Assembly: GCA_001986395.2 (NCBI GenBank)
Contig: MQVO02000031.1
Span: 1-64,000, forward strand
Origin: Irpex lacteus
Lineage: Eukaryota; Basidiomycota; Agaricomycetes; Polyporales; Irpicaceae
DNA length: 64,000 nucleotides
Reading direction: 5' to 3'
Shown: positions 18,791-29,981 of the stretch, in pieces
How positions within the stretch are numbered: the first letter of the stretch is position 1
Layout of the letters: every line of letters starts with the position of its first letter
The notes under the pieces: generated by a model
The model's database searches: none
Seen by the model: the letters and a program-made list of their open reading frames with translations, nothing else
Told to the model about the DNA's origin: nothing
Translations under genes and position numbers: made by a program

Positions 18791-21700
18791 CGGAACATTG
18801 GGTGATGCACGCAGTGTGGAGAAAGCTGCGGTGACATCACGGTCGTAATCTCGCGTCTCCGAGTCGGCGTCGATACTCCATGGGCAGTGCTGCAAGGTAT
18901 GCTGTCGTCGTGCGAGTTTCAAGAACCACTGCATCGAATGTGATTCTCTATGGTTAAGCACAGGGATTCGACACGTCGTTCGTGTAGTACGTTCGACTAC
19001 GCACGTCCTCCCCCGTTCAGCATTGGGGAAGGCCCAGCAGCTTGACAGGCCGAGATCCAGGGATAACACATCGTAGACATCACTTGCCGGCGAACACAGT
19101 TTGTACGGCCCTTGAGTGTGGAGTACCGTACCCTAAGATGATGTCCTGCGTATATATCGTTCTCATAAGCAAAGCGATGTTCACCCGTACGGTAAGCTTG
19201 ATATTGACTTGCTACCTTGGGGATAAACTATGCGTGAGCAAATTACGGGTAATTGAGAGCTAACGTCGTACTCACGGGATTGCAGACACGGATCCATGTC
19301 CGCTATCGATGATAAAACCGCCCCCCCATCGAATGGCATGCTCCTTCCTAGCCTTTCGACGCGGCGACTGAAGCGCGTTCCGTTGGATGCGACAGTGTCA
19401 CATAATTAAAGCACCAAGAGTGGGAAACATTGTGGAAGCGAGGCCGCGTTTACGCACGCTCACATAGATGAGAGTCATGTCTGAGCCCTAGAGTTCGCTT
19501 TGACGGTACACTTTGTGATGCCGAGAGCCGTGACCCCATTTTCAAGTCCACTTGCGTAGGTCGTGAAAGGCGCAGTAGCCGTTCTGGTAGATACATGATT
19601 ATAATCGTCGCAAATGTACCGCGTAGACATAAACGTACCTGTATACCTCAACAGCACCCTGTAATACCACCGCATCAGGCTAACCTACACGGTAATCATA
19701 GACGAGGATAGTGGGGTTTGTGCCATAGACATGCGATCAAAAAATATCATTAAGTCTGTTGGATCGTGTCAGGACTCGAGCCGAACGAGGAAGGTCGAGC
19801 GACTTACCCGTGTTGTGTGAGCGGACATTTGCGTTGTGCGTTCAGGGAGCACGCAAACCCATGGGTGGGTTTGCCTCTCTCAGGGTTATCAATGGGTCCG
19901 AGCTCGCTGACAGGGTCGAATCCAACGAAGATGAATCTATCCACCGAGCCTCAAGACGAGCTATAGTGACGGCATTGAGGGGAGATTGTCCCAGGTCAAT
20001 GCAACGACTGGACCGTCATATTGAGTTTTGAGGCCAGGCGAATGGCAGTGATACCTTGTAGGATAAAAATCATGAGCGAGAAGGTCTCAGACAGAGCGAG
20101 ACGTACTTACCTAGATTCCCTCACCTATCGACTGCACATCTACCGTACCATACCGAAGCATGCACCGGCAGCCGGAAGATCCATCAATTATGCTCAATGC
20201 AGCGCGAGGTGCCGAGATCGACTGCTCAATACGAGTTTGAGATTGAGGGCGAGATCGTCGGGCGTCGTAGATATTGCATAAGGGCGAGCAAGCAGTACGA
20301 GATGAGGTGGTTATATGCGAGCAGGAGTATCAGGGGGCGTCGAGAAAGGTACCCGCGACCGTAATAATCACAGTTGGACCAGGCTGCGATCAATGAATGG
20401 CTCCTTCCTCGCGGAGACGAACGAGAGTACTCGTTCGCCCGGTCCTTATGGCGCAGTGCCCTCAGATAGTGCCTTCGTATCGTCCTCGTAAACAGAGGCA
20501 ACATTCTCCCGTAGGATCAAGCTTGCTACCTCTTGATGAGCTACACGTGAGCAAACCACACCTGTTTGAAAATTAACGTCGTACTCACGGATCAGAGGGG
20601 CGGATTTCTCGTGTCTGACACCAAGCATCCGCTGTTGGGTGGTAAAAACGGCGATATCAGACGGTAGTTTCCTTCCTAGGCTTCCGGCACGTTGAGAATA
20701 GTGAACGAGTGACGAGTCTTGACTAGATGCGACGGGGATTGCGTATTCGAAGCATCGAGATAGAAGACACTCGTGGGAGCGGCGTCGCGCTCACACACGT
20801 TCACAGAGACAAGCGTCACGTTTGGGCAAGAGGTCACTTTGACGGTCGGCTTTGCGAAGACCGTTGCCAAGCATGCTTTCGTGAACCCTGAAATGCGTAA
20901 AGACCGTTCTGCCTAGACTGATAAAGGTTGATTACTATTACCCATGGGCAACGTCGTTATAACCGCACCTGCATACATATACATAGACCTCGTAGAACCC
21001 ATCGACTCCACTGCATACACAGCAGCACTCTTCTGCTAAACGATGTCGAGGGTCCGTCGGGTCTTTGAAGCGCCTCGTACCACCGCCGTGCGATTAAGGA
21101 AGTTCGTGAGTGCACGCCGGTGTGAAGGATACTCGAAGAGCCCGCGTATAGGGTGGATGTCGTCTAGTCCACGCCGTACGGTGTAGAATGAGCAAGGGAG
21201 CAGCGTCGACGACGAGCTCGGCATATCGTTCCGCTGCAGTGATCGAACGAGAAAAAAGGCCATGTGATCTTCTGTTGACACTTAACAGTCCTCGTCTGAC
21301 ACTTACAAGACAAGGAAGCAGCTGTTAGGTCCCGTCAGTAATCGAGAAGAACGAGCAGACCCAGTCGACTCACCAGGAGCGCGTGGGGCACCCCTTGCGT
21401 TATGACCACCGCTCGAGGAGAGACCAGTAGAGCCTTGGCCGAGCGTCGAGATGATTGAAACCGCCTCGTCGGTCCATATCGATGGATCACGAGTGAGGAA
21501 GGAGAAGCGGAGCGACCTCTCAGGGTTTCAATATTGAGTGGAATGGAAATGTGAGGTATGCCTGATGAGCGATGAGGGGATGTTGCTGTGAATGTGGGGG
21601 ACGTTTGGTACGCAGTGTTGATGGTGGACTGTCGATGTGTGCGGGAACGGTGAGGCGATGGCTTCGAAGGAGACAGACAGGGATCGATTTGGGGACTGGT

Positions 21701-22349
21701 AAGCCAAGCCAGAGATGGCTGGCCGTGTGAGATACATTGGGCACGAGGCGGACGACATACCGACACTTTGCAGAGGGACGAGCATGAGTGATAAGGTCGA
21801 GGAAAGGATGAGGCACACGCACTTACGCTGCCTTTTGTGTCGTCCGAATCGAACCGTGCATCCAGCCATGAATTTCGTCAAGCATCTTGAACAACTTGGG
21901 AGCTCGAGCCACACCGGGTAGCGGCAAGACGACGGTCATGCTGGGTCGCATAGTCCGCCTATCGAGTTTATTGAGCTATCGTATGAGAGAGCTGGTCGGG
22001 GATGGGGCTGAGTGTGTCGAGATTGCAAATGCGAGGGGCGAGTTGGTAGGATGAATGTCTCGTAGCTCTAATACTTGTTGCATTAATTGTGAACTTGTGA
22101 CAGAGGCTTAGAGGCTGAGCATAAGAAACAATGAGTTGTCTAATACGCTGCAGAGAGTGAGATGCGTCCCAAGCGAAGGCTTCAACGCCGCCTACACCTT
22201 ACATCATTTCTCGCACGAGCATACATCTGGAGTTAAATGTTTAGCTGCATCTAGTAAACGGACCTAAGAGACTCACTAGTCTACTGGCATTCGCGCGTAT
22301 ACCCCTACCGTCAACACGTAGCCTTCAACCCTCGCTTAGGTTATCCGTT
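18791..22349. other. unit A spacer, left part
   Basis: No intact gene is visible. The stretch is shared with units B (about 39000-41540) and C (about 52000-55210) at variable similarity. It contains two related subrepeats spaced about 1.3 kb apart (marked by AACGTCGTACTCACGG near 19262 and 20575). Short coding-like pieces with splice-like borders occur on the minus strand around 20560-20880, but stops interrupt them in every copy. A P-loop-like plus-strand stretch near 21916 is discussed under findings. It is probably a decayed gene or genes. Confidence 0.55.
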
Positions 22350-22358
22350 ATCATGAAG

Positions 22359-22360
<2 letters not shown>
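22350..22360. repeat. target-site duplication of the LINE insertion, poly(T) side
   Basis: ATCATGAAGTC here recurs at 27855-27865; two further T residues make the exact length 11-13 bp because they merge with the poly(T) tract. In unit C the sequence near 55200-55212 is continuous across the equivalent point, which confirms insertion. Confidence 0.9.

Positions 22361-22398
<38 letters not shown>
22361..22398 (-). repeat. poly(A) end of the LINE (38 T on the plus strand)
   Basis: An uninterrupted run of 38 T residues adjoins the target-site duplication. It marks the 3' end of a minus-strand retrotransposed copy. An unbroken run of this length suggests either recent insertion or tract expansion. 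Confidence 0.95.
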
Positions 22399-22399
<1 letters not shown>

Positions 22400-22584
22400 G
22401 AGGAGCGCAGCAGGTCCGGGGACCCACTAGACGGCAGGCAGCCAACAACGTCGGCCCCACAATCCGTCCGCTGTAACAGGGGATTCTCACCCCAGTCCAT
22501 CCAAAAGGGGAGCGTCACAAAAATGCATTTGCGCACGAAGTGTGGGACTCGATTGGTCTCTGCTCGCCCTATGGAGGCGAGTTT

Positions 22585-25500
22585 CTACAGAGGATCCATA
22601 CCCACTAAAAACCCCATGGTCGACCAGTCTGGCGGTAGCTGGTCTTCGTTTTTGAGTAGCCCGTTCCACGTTTTCTGAACTAGACTTGGGCTTAGTCTTC
22701 GCTTTTCGTACTTTTTGTTCGTCATTTCACAATCGAGCCTCAGCCTTGTGTTCAGTGCCGTGTGCCAGCGTCGTGTTATTTCCGTGTTTGTGTGGGTTCT
22801 CCCTTCGTTTTCGTCTCGTTGTATCCTTCTTTCGCATCTTATCTTCCAGATTAGATGTGCTGATTCCGTCATGAGGATTCTGTAGAAACGTGACGCTCCG
22901 CTCCTCCTGATGTTCCTACCGTCTCTGAACTGTGCGAGCGGAGCGCCAATGATGTTGCCCAAATGTGGCTCGGGCCATGTAAGGTGTTTCTTGTTCCACG
23001 CTTTCTTTGCGAGGTCCCATATGAGTTTGCGTTCTGGCGAGTTGCATTCGGTGAGTATGTGTTCCATCGATTCCTCTTCCTCGCATATCGTACAAGTGGC
23101 TCGTTGTTCGTAGTTGGGTATGTGACGCCAGTACTTACCAACTCTTTGTGATTGGTGAGTTGTGCGCCACATGAAGTCTGAGATGTTCCTGCTCACGTCT
23201 TTATGTCTCAGGCCGTGCCATATCGTTGCGTTCGTCAGCATTTTCCCACCTAGGTCGTCGTGTACGCAATGTCTCGCCATGTCAAGAGGAGTCACCGCTG
23301 CTGGGCGGTCGGCCGTCTTTCTTTGGGCCCGGATACCCTTGTAGGCCAGGGCTTGGGTTAGTGATGCCAGCTTTGCACCGGTGAGGTTCCATTTATTCGG
23401 GATGGTTAGTTCATCTGTCTCATTTGGTGGCTGTCTCGCTCCGTCACCTGCTAGGATATCTGCTCCTTCATTTCCTTGTTCCCCCGCGTGTCCCTTTGTC
23501 CATTCGAAAGTCGTCTTTGCGGTTCTAGTTCGCAGATGGTATGCCGCTAGTTGGAAGTGTTCGCGGTTTGCCACTTCAATCCAACCCTTGTCTGTCCAGT
23601 CCTGAAGGTTTGCGGTTAGTCCTTCTATTGCGTACTTGGAGTCACTTATTATGTGTAGCGGTGCAAATGGTGGTACCGCCTGTGCTGCCTTTGTTATAGC
23701 GAATATTTCGCCGGTTTGGTTCGTTTGTGATCTTCCCGGTACTCTCACGCCTAGGTTCCTAGGGTCATCATCTGAGAACCAGACACCGCTCCCCGCGGCT
23801 GCATTCTCGTCTCCGTTGTTGAGGCATGACCCATCCGTGTAAACTGTTACCGCCTCTTGTTCGATTTCAGCTCCATGGGCTGTTCTGTGAGCAGGTTCAC
23901 TTTCGAAGATCTCTGGCTTCGTGAAGACTCTGAAGCCTTCGGCAAGTGGGAAACGCGTCGTTACGGATGGATCGAAGGTTATTATGCCAGGTCTGTCCTT
24001 TCTTCTTCGTTCTCTTGCGTTTTTTTCTTTTCGGCGAGCGGTGAGGGATAGCCCATCGTTTCTCGCTTCGTCGTTCACTGACCATTTGAGTTTGATTGTC
24101 TCCAGGATCTTTATCGCTACTTTCGTGCACTTGTTTGGGTCTTCACATTCTCTCTCGTCTCTGTCCGCTCTGCAATATTTGCACGCGCAGTTCCTTCTGG
24201 GGTTGTGTCGGATTGTCGGGTCTGTGGTTCTCTTCGTCACTTTCAGTAAGTCCGCAACTGTCTGTGTTCCGTGGTTTTCTCTCAAACAGTAGCTCTCCGT
24301 GTTGTTTAGTAGCCTGCGTGACTGGTCCGGTGCTCCGATGTGGTACCATGCTGGTAGGTTTCGTTTCAGTTCTGTTGTTAGCTTTATTGCGTGGAAGTTC
24401 GCATTATACTTCTTCGCTACTTTCAACATCCGCTTAAGGTCTTCTGGCAGTGGGGAAGTTTTGTGCGTGCTTGCATGCCAGGTTTGTATGTACATGTTTT
24501 CTCTGGCTTCGGTCATTGTGTTCCGGTTGACCGCCGCAACACTTTGCGCTATCAATATGTCTGCTATAAATGCCCATGTGGGGCGAGTTGGGCTTAGGTC
24601 CAGGTAGCTTCTTAACCAGGTTAGTTCTATTGCCTCGTTCCTTGCCTTAAGGTCAACCAGTTTCACTCCTCCTTCTCTAATGGGTTTGTACAGTGTTTCT
24701 ATGTTTACCGGGGAGGTGTTTGCCTCATTCCACATAAAGCTGCGTATAATCTTTTGCATTCTATCTTCGATTTGCTGGGGCATGCCTTGTACTTTTGTCA
24801 GGTACTGGGTCATTCCTGCTGCGATCATTTGGACTATCAAACGGCGTCCCCGTAGGGTGGGATTGCAGCGACCCCACCTTGTCAGTGCTGAGGACACTTT
24901 TTGTACTGTTTCTGGCCACGGTTTTACGGGTGTAGTTCCATTTCCCAGCCATACACCAAGGGATCGTATATATTCATCATCTGGGGTTATGCGTAGATCG
25001 TCTGGCAGTCGCGGGGCGTTTGGGGCGAGCCTTCGTTGTTCGATTAGGTTAGTTCTATATTCTTCCGTTCCCATCGGGACTGCTTCCGTTTTGTCTTTGT
25101 TGAACTTTGCTCGTGACGCTAAACACCACTTGTCTAGAATCACTATCAAGTCGTCATAGTTGTCGCATTCGGAGAGGAAAATCGTTGTATCGTCAGCGAA
25201 GAGTGAGACCAGCACTTTGTCCTCTACTCCCGGGATATCGAAGCCTCGTAAGTCGGATTTTCGAAGCATACATGCTAGTGGTTCTATAGCTAGGTCGAAA
25301 AGCAGGCATGATAAGGGGTCGCCTTGCCGTACCCCCCGTGTTACTTCGTAGGGTGAGCTTTCTACCCCATTTATCATGACCGTTGTTTCCGCATTCTCAT
25401 ATAGTGTCTTTACCGTGTCGATGAACGTGTCAGGTAGGTTAACTGTTTTCAAGACTTTCCATAGGTATTCGTGGCTTATTTTGTCATAGGCCTTTTCTTG

Positions 25501-26274
25501 GTCGAGGGCAAGGAGCAGCCCATTCTGTTCGTTCATTTCCGCGTAGCACAGCATCAGCTTGGAGAGGCGCACTTGGTCTGAGATACTTCTTCCCTTTATG
25601 AAGCCCGCTTGGTTTTCATGGATTAGTTTTGGGGCGATCTTGCCTAGCCTTGTCGACATACATTTAGTGAGTAGTTTGTAGTCAGAGTTCAATAGTGTGA
25701 TGGGTCGGTAGTTTGCTATGTCCTGACGATTCGCTTTGTTAGGTTTGAAAATTGGGCATAGCCAGCCTTTCGTGAAGTTTAGCGTTTCGTTGACTCCGAA
25801 TGATTGGATGTCGTTGTATACTGCTGTGAGTACTTGTACTGCGTGGAATGTTGGTTTGTCCGAGTCTTTGGTTTTCTTATATCGTTCATGTAGTGTTTTC
25901 CACAGCTCGAAGGGTAGTCCGTCTATCCCTGTGGCTTTCCCCGTCTCTGATGCGCGAAGCGCATCTTCTACTTCTATTGTGTTGATGAGTTTCGCCATAT
26001 CGTCGTGTTCTTCTTGCGTGAGTTTGTTTTCTATCGACTGGAGAACCTCATCAGTCGCATTTGCTCTGCTTATAAGTTCTTCTAGCGAGCCATCATCATT
26101 CTGCAGCCCGTTATGATACTTACGTGCAAGTTCGGCCATTTCGTCTGACCGTGTGATCATTACCGGGCTTTCTGGGTCCTCCGGTTGGAGTTCTTGGAGG
26201 CTGTAAATGACATCCCTAGGTTTGCGTTCTTTGTTCACTTTCGACCAGTATTTACTTATTGTTTCTCCTTCTAG
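22585..26274 (-). pseudogene. LINE reverse transcriptase - RNase H polyprotein (downstream part)
   Basis: The frame runs about 1230 codons from just after an in-frame TGA (26275-26277) to its own stop. Counting from 26238, the RT domain covers about residues 120-400, with the NYRPITLLN, QAGFIKGRSI, RGVRQGDP and FADD motifs; FADD is at 347-350, encoded by 25189-25200. A Cys-rich patch (CACKYC) lies near 680. Type I RNase H starts at about 795 with YTDGSC (D802), then GEIFAI, SDSKYAI and KGHAGEQGNE. A C-terminal zinc-binding-like cluster (CTIC...H...C) is near 23045-23105. It continues in the same frame as the endonuclease remnant upstream, so the two were one ORF2. No ATG opens this part, and it is dead unless the TGA is read through. 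Confidence 0.9.
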
Positions 26275-26970
26275 TCAATACCTCGCCGTTGCTGCCGTTT
26301 GCGCTCGCATTGCACGCTCTTTCTCTAGTTCCGTGATGCGCATCTGTAGCAATACTTCTGCAAGCATTGCGTCGTCACCACCGGGGCAGTCGTCGCCTTG
26401 TTGCCCTTTCTGTAGTAGGTCTAACTGAACTTGTAGCTTCTTGAGCTTTACTTCGGTTTTGGGTATTGCTATGCGGGCCCGTTTTCGTAGGACTTTCAGT
26501 AAGTCGTTCTTGAAATCTCTATAAAGGGTTTGTGGGTTTAATTCATTTGTTCGTTTACCTGCGTTTTCCTGCAGTTCGGTTTCTAGCTTCTTACCCCGAT
26601 CATGAAGATACTTGGTTATTTCTGCATCTTTGAGGAGGTTTAGTGGCATCGGCCATCGTCCTGGCCCTATGAATGGTATTGCGGGGTTTGTTATTCTAGT
26701 CGAGACTAGGAGATGGTCCGTGTGTACTCCCCCTGGCGCTTCGATCTTCCAGTCTGTTGCTGTACTCAGTAACGCTTCCGTTGTGTAGATCCGGTCTATG
26801 CGGGAGCGGCTTCCAGTGGCCATCTGATAGTAACTGTAGGTACGGTCGTGTTCGTGCGTCGTGCGCCATCCATCGTGTAGCTCAAACTCATCGCACAGGT
26901 CGTTTAGCGAATTTACGGAGGACAGTGCGTCTGCGTGCTTTGGCCACCGATCCATTTCATCCTCTACCAT
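26275..26970 (-). pseudogene. LINE endonuclease, C-terminal remnant
   Basis: This is a 231-codon frame in phase with the RT frame and ended by the TGA at 26275. It holds the C-terminal half of an APE-like endonuclease: VEDEMDR near the start, SRIDRIY near residue 55 and HTDHLLVS near residue 85, the last being the usual catalytic His motif. The N-terminal half with the first catalytic Asn and Glu is missing. Upstream codons up to about 26995 stay open but no longer resemble endonuclease, so the chimera junction lies near 26971. A linker leading to the RT follows. Confidence 0.85.
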
Positions 26971-27782
26971 GTTTACATATCTTAAGGGGTTCTCTTGAGA
27001 GGCCCCAGCTACCCTAGTATAGGTCAGCTAGCAGAGCAGGCCCGTTACGGACATTTCTGTTGCCGCCTTCCCGCTCGCACCCTAGGGAGTATCGCGATAT
27101 GGTATCAACTTAAGCTGGAAAGTACCCATTTCTGGTAGTCCAACCGACAGAGGATTTAGATCTCTCGAGCCAGATCAGAGAGGCTGTCTCTGTCTGCTAC
27201 GGCCCGGTAGTTAGATCAGCCATTATAGGAGATTGCTCTTCCCTATACGTATCTCTGAATCCCAGATCCCCTGACTCGGGGTCTCTCTACTTTCCCGTTT
27301 CACAGCACCTGGTTCGCTGATGCCTTCCGGCGTGGATCCCCACGTGTCCATGATCTCTGTCTTGCCATGACATGCCCAATTAAGTAGCTACAATTAGGAT
27401 TATGTAGTCATGACTAACGTCCTATCCATTGCGTTACTTGGATATGGAGGTGGGTGTCCTTATCGGATTGTTATCAACCATATTCCCACTCTTATCGACC
27501 CCTATCCTTAAAGGACCATTACTGGATTTGGGGAGTGACCGAAAGGCTGACTGAATTGTCACTTAAGTCACTTGTGGTTCACAGCAAGCAGGGTTGTTGG
27601 AAGTGGGTTAAGTATATCCTCTATTAACCTCCTTTACCAAGGGAGGCCCACCTGATCCATGCAAGATCCCTCTCACTGATTCACACAGGAACCTCAGAGC
27701 CGAGGCGTGAGCAGCTTTTATCCGTCCCCCACTCACCCGGACAAGCTTCAATATTTTTCTTGCGAACCTCCTTTACCAAGGA
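26971..27782 (-). other. non-coding body of the chimeric element
   Basis: About 810 bp lies between the truncated LINE and the tRNA-like head. No open frame of note occurs on either strand. Two short hairpin-forming copies of CCTCCTTTACCAAGG-AGG occur at about 27629 and 27767, some 140 bp apart; the second abuts the tRNA-like head. It may be the body of a SINE or an RNA gene captured by template switching. Confidence 0.6.
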
Positions 27783-27854
27783 GGGCTTGAACCGGGGACT
27801 TCGGGGCGCTACCATTTCCCCGGGACACGGTAACCGCTAAGCCACCGTGCCCCC
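27783..27854 (-). promoter_or_regulatory. tRNA-like head with internal pol III promoter boxes
   Basis: On the minus strand the element begins GGGGGCACGG and contains TGGCTTAGCGG, a good match to the A box, and about 50 bases later GGTTCAAGCCC, a good match to the B box (consensus GGTTCGANTCC). Spacing and order are those of tRNA genes and tRNA-derived SINEs. It starts exactly at the target duplication, as expected for a complete 5' end. No anticodon stem could be assigned, so this is not called a functional tRNA gene. Confidence 0.75.
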
Positions 27855-27865
27855 ATCATGAAGTC
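27855..27865. repeat. target-site duplication of the LINE insertion, tRNA-head side
   Basis: ATCATGAAGTC, followed by TT, matches the copy at 22350-22360. Directly after it the unit sequence resumes with TTGAAGGTAGACGC, which is continuous in unit C at 55213. Confidence 0.9.
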
Positions 27866-29981
27866 TTGAAGGTAGACGCAAGACGCATCCCGAAGGAATG
27901 AGCTGTGCAGCGGGCTGGCTAGAACCTTACTGTCGAGGTCGTGGGAGGATCGAACTGCTGCTGTCGAAGAAAAGCGGTTATAAGTCTATGGTAGTCGCAT
28001 CGGTGGGCATGCTAATGACACACTATCGTCCATGTGCATAGCAGTTGCAGATGGGGGTCGTAGTCGATGCAGAGGTCGTGGTGTTGGTGGTCAATGAGAG
28101 AGTGCATCGGAGTCCGGACCGAGCGTTCACTGGCATCCATCACCTCGACCGACGTGTTTCTCTGCTCACCACCCTCGACCACTTTTGCTCACTACAGTCG
28201 ACTGTACCTACAGTACTCCTGCAAGCTTCATTCTGGTGTCTGCTATATATATGGGCCGAGTCCATCGAACGCAGTGCTATACGTCTCCAACGCGAGTGAG
28301 CTGATGGTGAGCTCAAGATCGTCGTACGTCCATCTCATCCTCTGAGTGCGAATTCGTCGCGAGCACTAACATTGACCGAAGACCACTATACGCAGCTGGG
28401 CTGTTTTACTGAGAGGTGAACCCGAATATACAGGACGTGTGCTTGCTCGTAGCCCATGCGCCAAGCCGAGAAAGCTCGAAAGCTTCTCGACACCCTAAGC
28501 TCTCTCGCTTACCGGTCGCCGCTCATTCACTCACCACGGCTTGGGCTCGTTCTCCTCTCCTTGAAGCACGTCGAACTTACGGCACGGATTGAAAGGACAC
28601 GACGGAGTGGGTATGCGAAGCCGGATCAGGTACGACATCAAAGGGAGCATGGTACGTTCATTGGATTGATGGCACTCGACGTTGAGGCTGACTTCGCTGC
28701 CTATCTCTAGCCAGTTATTCTCGCATCCTGCCCACCATAACCACCATCCGTGTCAAGTTTCGACAGCTACAAATGCAGCATGTTGCACGTACCTCAAACA
28801 TCGTTTGCGACTATTTCGTGCGTTCCGTTGAGGCCTGTGTTCAATTATTCAAGCAATCGTCACTCAAACACGGTAACGCGTAGCCCGTCAATGAACCATA
28901 CCTCTCGTCGCAAGTGCTCGACGAAGACGACGGCTGCGAAAGCGAGCTGAGACGTTGCGACGGCCGCGAAAGCGAGTTGAGACGTTGCGACGGCCGCGGG
29001 CGCGAGCTGGGACGTCTGAGACGTGGCTGTTGCAGCTCGAGTGGAACGTCAGCGTCGGGGAAAGCTGACCTGACTGCGAGTGCGTAGCACGATGCTCAGC
29101 GGTCGAGGCATCCAGCGAAGAATTGACAACTGACGGTATTAAATCACGGTCGCTGTATGTTCTGATAGGGTGGGACACCACAAAACTCTACATCCTCACC
29201 GGGTAGGAATCGGATACCGCAAACTGGATGACGCAGACCTGACGGGGTACTAGGTGGTACGCCATTCCTCCAAGCGACGTTCCTAGTGCACGACCCCGCA
29301 CTGCACATCCTGGAATACACACACGGACAGGGTTTGTTCCTCGTAGAGCGGTCCAGTCAGGTACTCGCGACTCGCGTCGCAGGTTCGATAGCATATGCGC
29401 TTTTCCCATAAACCTCAGGTTCATTGCTATCTGCAACATAACCTAAGATACAAGCGAGCGTACGGCTGTGGCCTGTCACGCGGTTTCCAGTCTGTCGACT
29501 CTTCTTGGCGAGCCCCGCGCGGCGACGCGTCTCGCGCCCTTTACCGTTGTTTTCTCAAAGCAACTGCAACACGACAATAATTCCCACGCACAACGGCTGC
29601 TGTGTAAATTTGAGGGTAGCCGGTAGGTGTGACGAGACAATGTCAATGTTTAAGATCAAGTAGGACGGGCGAGCTGCTCGCTCGCGCGGCGCATAGGTGT
29701 GTTGATTCGAACTCAGTAAGGTATCTCGCAGCTCATACATATGTGCAGGTGTTGGGCAGACTGTGACAGACATGTAATCTGTGTAGCTCAGTTTTGTGAA
29801 TGCATGAACATCTACATAAATAATCTGCAACCTCCCTTGTCAGATACAAGTACAAAGGTAACACAGAATATGGAATCAGATATCAGATAACCGAAGCGGT
29901 CTGCCTTTCAGAACACGTCCAGAACACTAGTCTTGACACTCATAACCTCTACTCTGCAGGCTCCACCACTGGCACCATTAC
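27866..29981. other. unit A spacer, right part
   Basis: No intact gene is visible. The part from 27868 to about 28100 is nearly identical to 55213-55440 in unit C, but only loosely like 41540-41760 in unit B. Short conserved open stretches (for example at 28045-28299 plus, and its antisense) are interrupted or shifted in the other copies. A threefold 28-bp imperfect repeat based on GACGGC(T/C)GCGAAAGCGAG occurs at about 28925-29010. Nearest the gene, 29600-29980 is better conserved and probably holds the 3' UTR of the DUF6535 gene. Confidence 0.55.

Larger units (their letters stand above)
22361..27854 (-). mobile_element. chimeric non-LTR retroelement: tRNA-like head plus 5'-truncated LINE
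   Basis: Read on the minus strand, the 5494-bp insertion starts at 27854 with a tRNA-like promoter, continues through about 810 bp of non-coding sequence, then enters mid-endonuclease of a LINE (from about 26970), the RT and RNase H frame, a 186-bp 3' UTR, and ends in 38 A residues. Matching 11-13 bp duplications flank the whole, so head and LINE were inserted together. The LINE lacks its ORF1 and the N-terminal endonuclease, and an in-frame TGA at 26275-26277 splits the remainder, so this copy is not autonomous. EN plus RT plus RNase H with a C-terminal Cys-His cluster fits the I/Tad1-like groups common in fungi; the exact clade is not determined. Confidence 0.85.

Noticed and set aside
27783..27854. 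A genuine tRNA gene
   Set aside because: A and B boxes are present but a full cloverleaf and anticodon loop could not be drawn, and the sequence starts exactly at a retroelement target duplication.
28925..29010. Short repeats suggestive of a CRISPR-like array
   Set aside because: It has only three imperfect GC-rich copies with no unique spacers, in a eukaryotic genome; it is a minor tandem repeat.
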